Below are positions 57,701-64,000 of a stretch of 64,000 bases of DNA, one piece after another (position 1 is the stretch's first letter; each line of letters begins with the position of its first letter). The DNA is taken from positions 62,001-126,000 of the forward strand of contig OZ017757.1 of NCBI GenBank assembly GCA_963969365.1. The letters are read 5' to 3'. A program made the position numbers and the translations under genes. Under the pieces are notes generated by a model. The model did not search any database, had not been told where the DNA came from, and saw only the letters and a program-made list of their open reading frames with translations. The DNA comes from Asterochloris sp. CNOR1 (Eukaryota; Chlorophyta; Trebouxiophyceae; Trebouxiales; Trebouxiaceae).

Positions 57701-58796
57701 CCTGCACCGCAGCAAGCGTTGAGGATCCACTCCTGCTGCAGGCGGCGCGGCAGGCGCAGGAAGTTGAGGAGCTGCAGCAGCATGTGGGCGCCCTGAGGCA
57801 GCAGTGCAGCCGGCTGCAGACGGACCTGCGGCGGGTGCAGGGCGAGAATGCAGCCCTGGCGCGGGATCTGGAGCAGCGTGAGAGGGACCTGGAGGAGCAG
57901 CGCCGGCGCATGCGGGACCTGCAGGGCACCATCCAGGACCAGCGCGCCGACATCCGCTCCGCCCTGGACATGGTGAGCGGCCGGTGTCCAAAAGCTACTA
58001 CCCTCAGGTACAGAGTCAAGCCAAATTCTTACACCGTGAAGCCTGTCAGGCCCTGGACTTGGTGACCGGCCGCTGCTGGGCACCCCTACTGCTCTCAGGT
58101 AACAGTAAAGCCACATCTTAGTCTGCTAGGCCCTGGACATGGTGAGCGGCCGGTGCATGCGTGCTCGGGGCGTCTTTCAGCGCAGTTGCCCATGTGACAC
58201 CCTTTCTTGCTTCTTGTCTTTGCCATGGCTGTACAGGGTGAGCGGAGATCAGTTTCAGAGGGGTGTGCAATGGCTCAGGCAGTTGGTAAGTCCATAAAGG
58301 ACACCAGTGCTCAGTTTGACCAGTGCTTGTGGCAGGCGGTCAGCTCTAGCTTGCTGCTGGGCGTTGCAACAAAACAAATGGCTGCCCATAGTATAGACAA
58401 TCTGAGGCAATCAGTGTGACATGGGGGTCTTGATGGCCTTGTTCGGTGGCTTGTGCACCTGCGACTCACTGCAAAGCCTCAACCTCCTTCACGCATCCCC
58501 TGCAGGTGTTGACGCGGCAGGGCACCAGGTCCGAGACAGCTCTGCACGAGGACGTGACTCCTCCTTGCAGTCCCTCGCACACAGCATACCACCGATCAAA
58601 GGCAGCTGCTGGAGAGTGGGCCCTGTCGCGGTCCAAGGCAGCTGCTGGAGACTGGGTCCTGTCACATGGTGGACGGGCAGGCGGCTCCTCAGCACAGAGG
58701 AGGCATCACTCCCCAAGCAGATCCTTTGACAATCTCAGGCAAAATGTTGTTGACTTGGACGCTGACATCGCCGATCTCAAGCGGCAGCTGTGTTAG
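51777..58796 (+). CDS. Coiled-coil protein (5' end uncertain)
   Basis: Exons: 51777-51878 (tentative), 52766-52917, 53770-53853, 54475-54562, 55036-55125, 55591-55758, 56180-56344, 56937-57020, 57742-57972, 58506-58796. From 52766 on they total 1353 nt, 450 aa plus stop, with every phase closing. The product is rich in heptad-like Leu/Ala with charged Glu, Arg and Gln: ALTRELGALKEDLQREQ, ALQQLRGQLDQARVQLEEAQ and CSRLQTDLRRVQGENAAL are typical segments. This predicts a long helical rod, interrupted by Pro/Ser-rich exons (55036, 55591). The C-terminal exon has a tandem SKAAAGxW repeat and ends LDADIADLKRQLC. No motor or globular domain seen and no family recognised; centrosomal, cytoskeletal or tethering roles are all possible. 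Its introns are the most echo-rich of the window. Confidence 0.75.
52205..52640 (+). repeat. Three ~187-bp tandem echoes leading into exon 52766
   Basis: The segment coding LTRELGALKEDLQ recurs upstream near 52218, 52414 and 52597 (GGGAGCTGGGCAACCTCAAAGCG; GGGGCTGGGCGTCCTCAGAGAGG; GGGAGCTGAGCACACTCAAAGAGG), with the working copy at 52782. Spacing is 183-196 bp. GCATGTGCAG before the third echo matches the true acceptor. The functional exon is the 3'-most unit. Confidence 0.8.
52946..53235 (+). repeat. Echoes of exon end at 52917
   Basis: GCGAGGGGCGGGTCAAGCAG...AACAAGTGAGC (real, to 52923) is followed by copies near 52946-52990, 53095-53130 and 53200-53240, each ending in a GTGAG- or ATGAG-type donor or its remnant. 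Confidence 0.75.
54090..54474 (+). repeat. Tandem echoes of the acceptor before exon 54475
   Basis: CTTCACTGAGACCC...TGCAG recurs at about 54102, 54192 and 54287 before the true acceptor at 54452-54474. The following GGCAAAGAAGAGGATGTGGC resembles the exon start TTGGCAGATGTGGAGGAGAG. Confidence 0.75.
54933..55035 (+). repeat. Three ~34-bp tandem units before exon 55036
   Basis: GAGCTGCAGCGACTTCTCTG, AGGCTGCAGCGACTCCTCTG and GGGCTATCATCACTCCTCTG, each closing with TGCCTGCAG, precede the exon start GAGCTGCAGCGACTCCTCTT. Every unit carries a usable-looking acceptor. I chose the last because it alone leads into a long frame-compatible exon. Confidence 0.75.
55430..55590 (+). repeat. Echo of exon 55591
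   Basis: GTGCAGCCGCCTCAACGGCAC...CAGCACAGTGGGCAGGCATG (55478-55540) copies the exon interior GTGCAGCCGCCTGAGCAGCA...CAGCACTGTGGGCGGGCATC, and CCTGAGAGCGTCCATCACATGC (55430) copies the intron end CCTGAGAGCACCAGCCACCTGC. Confidence 0.75.
55985..56170 (+). repeat. Tandem intron units before exon 56180
   Basis: CACAGAAGGGCAGCTTTGCAGCC and CACAGAAGGGCAGCACTGCAGCC begin two ~95-bp units (about 55993 and 56090). The second unit's GCAGAGGCGCGAGTACACAG prefix resembles the exon start AGGCCAAGGCGCGGGCACGC. Confidence 0.65.
57535..57620 (+). repeat. Echo of exon 57742 start
   Basis: GCTCGGCAGGCACAGGAAGATGAGGAGCTG (57579-57608) copies the start GCGCGGCAGGCGCAGGAAGTTGAGGAGCTG at 57745. The preceding CCTGCACTGCAGCAGGCGT also recurs at about 57701. 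Unit length is about 165 bp. Confidence 0.8.
58040..58165 (+). repeat. Echoes of exon end at 57972
   Basis: GCCCTGGACATG|GTGAGCGGCCGGTG (real) is followed by GCCCTGGACTTGGTGACCGG (about 58050) and GCCCTGGACATGGTGAGCGG CCGGTG (about 58130). The last is identical to the true junction over 25 bp, so it may be a usable alternative donor. Confidence 0.8.
58594..58665 (+). repeat. In-exon 36-bp tandem duplication
   Basis: 58594-58629 and 58630-58665 are two copies of a 36-bp unit inside the last exon, coding SKAAAGEWALSR and SKAAAGDWVLSH. The frame is kept. It shows the duplication process also reaches coding sequence. Confidence 0.8.
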
Positions 58797-59073
58797 AGAC
58801 ATAGATTAAAACCCAGAGGGCTGCTGAAAGTCAGTGCACGCATACTTGTTGGGCTTGGCAATGACTGCTGTATCTGCACAATTGTCACATGTGCCTGTTG
58901 TCAAGAAGAGATGAACTACACAGATCTCAGCCTCCTGCTGAAGGCAGAGTGGTGGTGGGTGTGCATAGTATGCTGATGCTGTCATCAGGCCATGAATCTC
59001 AGCTTCATAGACTGGCTGAGCTGAGGGTTCCAAAGCATTTGAGCTGGGCGGTGCATGAAGTTCGGTCCCACAA
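58797..59073. other. Intergenic
   Basis: 3' region of the coiled-coil gene; no TGTAA noticed close to the stop. Nothing further seen. Confidence 0.4.
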
Positions 59074-59085
59074 CCACAGCTGTGG
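59074..59085. promoter_or_regulatory. Conserved palindrome upstream of zinc-ribbon copy 3
   Basis: CCACAGCTGTGG, 290 bp before the coding exon at 59364, followed by TCCCATGCTGCCCTCCTC as in the other copies. Confidence 0.4.
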
Positions 59086-59293
59086 TCCCATGCTGCCCTC
59101 CTCAATCATCATCAGAATTGACATGCTGAACACCACTCGACCACTCCTGAGAGATCAGATCCCGGCTGTGGTGCCAGTATCATGCACTATGCACCCGGCA
59201 CAACAGCTGCACAGGAGGCTCCACCAGGCGGCCGCTCCAGGCAAGGCCATGCAAAGCCAGAGCAGGATGACTCAAGCTTAGCATGCCAACCTG

Positions 59294-60127
59294 GTGCAGC
59301 AACTTCTTATCAAGGATCTCTCCTTGCATGTGAACAGCAGCACATCACCTGCTCTGTTTGCAGGCAAGTCTGAGGAGCAGCCTGGGCCCGACATCTGCAG
59401 ATTGGCTCCGCACCTGCAACAGGAGTGGGACCATGCGGCCGACGCCCACCTGGGCAGCATCATCATTGCGCCCCAGAGCAACAAGAACGCCTGGTGGAGC
59501 AGCGGCATATGCAAGACCGGGCAGCCGCACAGGTGGCAAGCGAGCATCCAAAATTGCACAATGGGCAACAGCTGCCCCTACAACAGCGGCAGAGCAGCCT
59601 GCCCCTGCAACGATCTGGCCCACAACCACCCAGAGGTGGCAGCGGACTGGGACTGGGAGGCCAATGGGGAACGGACACCAGAGACTGTGACGGCAGGCAG
59701 CACGATCAGGGCAGCCTGGAGGTGTGGTGTCTGTGGGCACAGATGGGGTGCCCATGTGTTTAGCAGAACACGTGGAGTAGGATGCCCCCGGTGTGCGCGT
59801 GAGGCTAGCCGCAACCAGACAAGGCAGCCCAGCATCAGCATTGGAGCACCACACCTGCTGGCTGAGTGGGACTGGGAAGCCAATGAAAAATGTGGCTGGC
59901 ACCCAGATCAGATCACTTTGGGGTCCAGCAAAAAGGTGCACTGGGCAGTGCAAGACGAGTGCAAGCTGGGCCTGGTGCACAGATGGCAGGCATCACCAAA
60001 TAGTCGTGCTCTTGGGAAGGCTGGCTCACCCTTCCCCTCTGGCCATGCTGTATGTGCTTGCAACTCCCTGGCTGTGCAGTGCCCCGAGGCAGCAGACCTG
60101 TGGGATCTTTCCTCAAACGAGACGTGA
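59294..60127 (+). CDS. Zinc-ribbon protein copy 3, C-terminally truncated
   Basis: Open frame of 277 aa; the conserved exon begins at 59364 after TTTGCAG. Ribbon modules are intact: WWSSGICKTGQPHRW...SCPYN...CPCN, AWRCGVCGHRWGAHV...GCPRC, and VQDECK...VCACN. A one-base loss near 60115 (AACGAGACGTGA against an expected GAxGACGTGACT) brings in an early TGA. The lost ~50 residues are still readable in the next frame (DVTPHDVTVQSQRVAAWKHP) to a stop near 60288. An upstream ATG at 59182 (MHYAPGTTAAQEAPPGG) may belong to its first exon. Either a recently truncated gene or a young pseudogene. Confidence 0.6.
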   Translation: MQQLLIKDLSLHVNSSTSPALFAGKSEEQPGPDICRLAPHLQQEWDHAADAHLGSIIIAPQSNKNAWWSSGICKTGQPHRWQASIQNCTMGNSCPYNSGRAACPCNDLAHNHPEVAADWDWEANGERTPETVTAGSTIRAAWRCGVCGHRWGAHVFSRTRGVGCPRCAREASRNQTRQPSISIGAPHLLAEWDWEANEKCGWHPDQITLGSSKKVHWAVQDECKLGLVHRWQASPNSRALGKAGSPFPSGHAVCACNSLAVQCPEAADLWDLSSNET

Positions 60128-60288
60128 CTCCCCATGATGTGACTGTGCAGTCACAGAGGGTCGCGGCCTGGAAGCACCCAGATGGCAGGCAGTGGCAGCA
60201 GAGAATTGATGAAGTTGTCAGCACTGTCAGAAGACAGGGCATCTCTCAACAGGAGCGAACCCAAGTTGATGAGTTCAAAGTCGTGTGA

Positions 60289-62867
60289 CCTTTGAGAGTG
60301 TTTCGCCATAAGGCAGCATCTCAAGCCTGATTGTCAAGCAGTCAAGCTTAGCTATGTAGTGACATGGAAACACAACCCAGGATGAATGTGGGCCCCGCAT
60401 GTACAGGCCAAGAAGCGCTGGCCGCAGCTCAGAGCCGATATGATGCAGCAAGTGCTGCCTTTCATGGGTCAGGACGCACTGCTGGCCCACAATTCGTCAG
60501 GGACGCTTACTGTCCTTGCCAGAGAGAACTGACTTGCATGCATTAATCGCATGCATTCATGGAAGACTAGAGCAGCAGCCATGCATTCTGGTGGTGGCCC
60601 ACTGGGCTGATGCCACACCATATCGTATACGCAGGTGCCTCATGGCGCCCTCTGGCAGGTCGCAGCAAAGCCCAGCAACTGCAGCTCCCTGGTGGCCTGG
60701 CTAAAGCGCACAGCAGCCTCCTGGATGTCACTGCAAGCCCCTTGCTCATGCTTGACAGGTGCTGCACCAGCAGCACCGAGCGTAACACAGGGTCGTCATC
60801 TTTGGGCTCCACCTGCAGAAAGACAATTGTCCTCAGCCACCAGGCAATAGCCCGGTTGGCATGGGCAATCCAACTCAGGCTACATGCAGCCGATAGATGC
60901 ACCCGGCCCTGGTGTCACTGAACCAGTCCAACAGCCTGCAGCTCCACCGCGACCACCTGCCTGCTTTGTCACACATGGTCTGCAATTCCCAGCAAATGCC
61001 AGCAGGCAGCAGCATTGCTGGCAATTGACTGATGGGGCCAGCTGGCTGCAGCCCAACAAAGTGCATGCTCCCTCTGCACAGGCATGCAGCAGTGAATGGC
61101 ATGCGCAGGGCCCAGGCATGCATTTGGTGCCAGAAGAGGCGGCTGCATACCTCCAAAACCCTCGTGCAAGGAATCAGCCACTTGACTGCACCCTCCAGAC
61201 GCTGCAGTATCTTATTGACCAGGCAGGGCATGCCCGCCTGAGAACCACTTATGCACTCAAGGGGCACCCCTGCAGGTCACAGCCTCCCACCTCAGGAGGG
61301 ACTTGGGACATTGCGCCAGCCTGTACGCCTGCCCAGAAGGCCAGAACAACCATGCTAGGGAACTTACATATCATCAAACTGTACACCTTGCATGCATATG
61401 CAGAATGGTTGCCTTGTAAGAATGCTTGTGCTCGGCAGGAGGCTCTTACCGCTGGGGAGAAGATGCGTGAAGCAACACGTTACTTAGGCAAGACACGCAG
61501 TCAGCAGCTGCGTGGGTCCTGCAAACAGATTCCCTGCCACAAAGAGACGCTCATCTGGAAACGGCAATCCAGTGACGCCTGCTGTAGATTTCAGCCACAG
61601 CAACCGACTGCTGTGAGGGGCACAGGTGGCCTCCAGCGCCACGCTGGGCTCTCCTGACAACAGCAGAGCAGCATCTTTAGCACATGGTGGAGGTCAAGCT
61701 GATGGCACCGTCACTGGCATGGCAAAGCACAAACTGCTGCTTGTGAAACAAGGCCCCTCCTTCCAAAATGAGCCGCATTTTAGAGTGCAATGTACAGTCA
61801 CAGCAGCACGGCTTGCTTGGGCATGCTGCATCTGCCACCACATGAAATGGCGCAGGTCTTGTGGCCCCTCATGGCCGCCAGCAGCACAACAACAGCCCAG
61901 AGGTGCCACCATATCCCGTTTGCCCAGTCAGACCTGCCTCGTGAGCTGTCTGGGTGCTGCTTCCGCCAGTTCAGACTGAGCCCCACACCATCCCCCAGGC
62001 CACTGTTGGGAGCTCAACATTGGCTCAAGCTGCACCTTCCACAAGGCGCCGAGTGATCCCTGAGCCACAGGTTATGCCCAGGCGTGTGGTCATTTGTGTC
62101 TGCACAAGGCCTTAAAATTACCTTCCTCAAACGGGGAAGCATCCCTTGGGCCATGTTGTCAGGTCAACAGGCAGCTGCAAGCACACACCCTGCAAACCCA
62201 GCTGACACCACTCACCGTCCCCATCTGACTCGCCATCTGCCTGTTTCCACGCTCCTGCGCTGCTGCCATCATCCTGCTGTGAGCTGCCAAGTTGGTGTTA
62301 CTGTCCTGCCTTCTATGTGCAGTCCATCCCGACCTGTACAGTGCCTGCAGCTGATGGTGGCGAAAGGCTGTGCGCCCCAAACGTGGGCCTGCTGTCAGCT
62401 GCACTGCTTCAGGGCCGCCGCAGATTTGCATAGCATGGCTGCAGGCTAAGCGCCTGGACCCAGGCGCACCTAGCTGGTGGTGACACCGTGAGCCTTACAC
62501 AAAAACACATGTTGGGCAGTGTGCGTTTGCACTGGACAGCTGGCCAATGCTCTCTGCGTGCCTGATGCTGGCCTTCTTCAAGCCGCTAAGGCTGTGCAGA
62601 TGCATGCTTTTGAGTTGACAGGGGAACAGAAGCAGGTCTCTGCATTATGGGCTCAACGGACGGACTTCTGTTTTGTCCGACTCGATGTCAGGCTGTCCTG
62701 GAGGTGCCCAGCTTCTTGCAAAGGCAAAGTGTTGGTACTGCACAAGAACTGTTGATGATGTGACCAAGCCATGTGGCTCAGCTTCACGCGCTGCCTGTTC
62801 TTGGAGGTTGGAACAGCATCAACCTGGGCCAGATGCTCACAACAGGCCGAGCATGGATGTCAGATCC
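60289..62867. other. Long stretch with no firm gene
   Basis: Apart from the possible ORC3 remnant (60560-60960, minus), no gene is supported. A 257-residue open frame on the plus strand (60884-61657) overlaps that remnant and has no recognisable features. 62084-62860 shows nothing I can name. Confidence 0.4.
60560..60960 (-). pseudogene. Possible ORC3 C-terminal remnant
   Basis: Minus-strand pieces resemble the C-terminus of origin recognition complex subunit 3: LLDWFSDTRAGCIYRLH, then AIAWWLRTIV, VEPKDDDPVLRSVLLVQHL, and most clearly EAAVRFSQATRELQLLGF followed after a frame change by MRHLRIRYGV. The pieces lie in order but in different frames with no credible introns between the last ones. 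The match is recognition from memory of the family pattern and is tentative. Confidence 0.35.
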
Positions 62868-62879
62868 CCACAGCTGTGG
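62868..62879. promoter_or_regulatory. Conserved palindrome upstream of zinc-ribbon copy 4
   Basis: CCACAGCTGTGG, 312 bp before the coding exon, followed by TTCCAAGCTGCCCTCCTC. Confidence 0.4.
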
Positions 62880-63179
62880 TTCCAAGCTGCCCTCCTCATG
62901 AAATCACATTCATCAGACTGAAGCAAGTGCAACATGATTGAGACCTCCTGCCCATCGAGATGCCAGATCCCAGTGGTGCTGCCAAAGTCATGCATGAGGC
63001 ACCTGACACCCAAGCTGCCAGCACTGCAAAGGAGCCTCCACCACACAGCCACCCTGGGCAAGATCATGCCAAGACAGACTAGTAGCATTCAAGGCAAGCA
63101 CACCTGCCTGGTGCAGCCGTGATCTCATGCAGGCTCTCTTCTTGCATAGGCACTGCAGCACAACACCCACTTGCTGCAG

Positions 63180-64000
63180 GCAAATCTGAGGAGCAGGATG
63201 GCCCCAACATCAGCAGACTGGCACCGCACCTACAGCAAGAGTGGGACCATGCGGCCAACGCCCACCTGGGCAGCATCATCATCGCGCCGCAAAGCTGCAG
63301 GAAGGCCTGGTGGAGGAGCGGCATGTGCAAGACGGGGCAGGCACACAGGTGGCAGGCAACAGTCGGCAGTCGCGTCAAGGGCACCAGCTGCCCCTACAAG
63401 AGTGGCAGAGCAGTGTGCCCCTGCAATGATCTGGCCCACAACCACCCAGAGGTGGCAGCGGAGTGGGACTGGGAGGCCAATGGGGAGAGGACCCCAGAGA
63501 CTGTGACAGCAAGCAGCACGATCAGGGCAGCCTGGAGGTGTGGCCTCTGTGGGCACAGATGGAGCGCTTGTGTGTCAGACAGAACGCATGGGAATGGGTG
63601 CCCTCAGTGTGCCCGTGAGGCTGGCCGCACCAAGACAAGGCAGCCCAGCATCAGCAAGGGAGCACTACACCTGCTGGCTGAATGGAACTGGGAAGCCAAT
63701 GTGAAATGTGGCTGGCACCCAGACCAGATCACTTTAGGGTCCCACAAAAAGGTGCATTGGGCCGTGCATGATGAGTGCAAGCTGGGCCTGGTGCACAGAT
63801 GGCAGGCATCACCAAGTAGTCGCATACAATTGAGCAGTGGCTCCCCCTTCCCCTCTGGCAAGGCTGTGTGTGCTTGCAACTCCCTGGCTGTGCAGTGCCC
63901 AGAGGCAGCAGACCTATGGGACTCTCAAAACAATGGAGACCTGACTCCTGGTGGTGTAGCAGTGCAATCAGTCAAGGTTGTGGCCTGGAAGGGTCCAGAT
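63180..64000 (+). CDS. Zinc-ribbon protein copy 4 (runs off window)
   Basis: Exon begins after CTGCAG at 63180 (GKSEEQDGPNISRLAPHLQQ) and stays open to the window end. Modules: WWRSGMCKTGQAHRW...SCPYK...CPCN, AWRCGLCGHRWSACV...GCPQC, VHDECK...VCACN. An upstream ATG at about 62990 (MHEAPDTQAASTAKEP) could be in its first exon. The last ~165 bp differ from copy 1 (43090-43254) at only one position, while the earlier part is clearly more diverged. Confidence 0.65.

Overview
The window is nuclear DNA from a green alga, most likely a trebouxiophyte. Every recognisable protein is eukaryotic and plant/green-algal in type. Genes are split into many short exons by GT-AG introns (plus two candidate GC-AG introns), acceptors are almost always TGCAG, and the green-algal poly(A) motif TGTAA lies about 100 nt behind two stop codons. 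No prokaryotic operon, CRISPR array or transposase was seen. All gene models are hand-spliced from the sequence; those with many exons were checked by reading-frame closure across all junctions.

Layout. 9-9354 (+): type IIB P-type Ca2+-ATPase, 20 exons, 5' end outside the window. 11.3-14.0 kb (+): ankyrin-repeat pseudogene (copy A) and a repeat block behind it. 15.7-19.5 kb (-): NIPA-type Mg2+ transporter. 21.9-26.8 kb (-): two more ankyrin copies (B shortened in frame, C damaged), each with a decayed zinc-ribbon remnant on its 5' side. 27.6-40.7 kb (-): long-form tRNase Z (ELAC2 type), 19 exons, 760 aa. 42.1-45.2 kb (+): zinc-ribbon (DUF4379-like) gene and broken relatives. 45.7-46.1 kb (+): CutA. 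46.4-50.7 kb (-): four-EF-hand protein. 51.8-58.8 kb (+): coiled-coil protein. 59.1-64.0 kb (+): two further zinc-ribbon copies around a stretch with a possible ORC3 remnant.

The most striking feature is that the introns of the large genes are full of degenerate copies of the exon-intron junction next to them ('exon echoes'). Each echo carries 30-100 bp of exon end or exon start together with its splice site, often in 2-4 tandem units of which only the one at the edge is the working exon. This occurs in five unrelated genes on both strands and fits intron growth (or gain) by tandem duplication of junctions. A second layer is dispersed low-copy families: the zinc-ribbon family, the ankyrin trio, and two repeats (R1, R2) of unknown nature.

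Functionally the genes look unrelated (Ca2+ pump, Mg2+ transport, tRNA 3' processing, metal-related CutA, Ca2+ sensor, coiled-coil scaffold). I see no shared pathway beyond ordinary eukaryotic gene neighbourhood.
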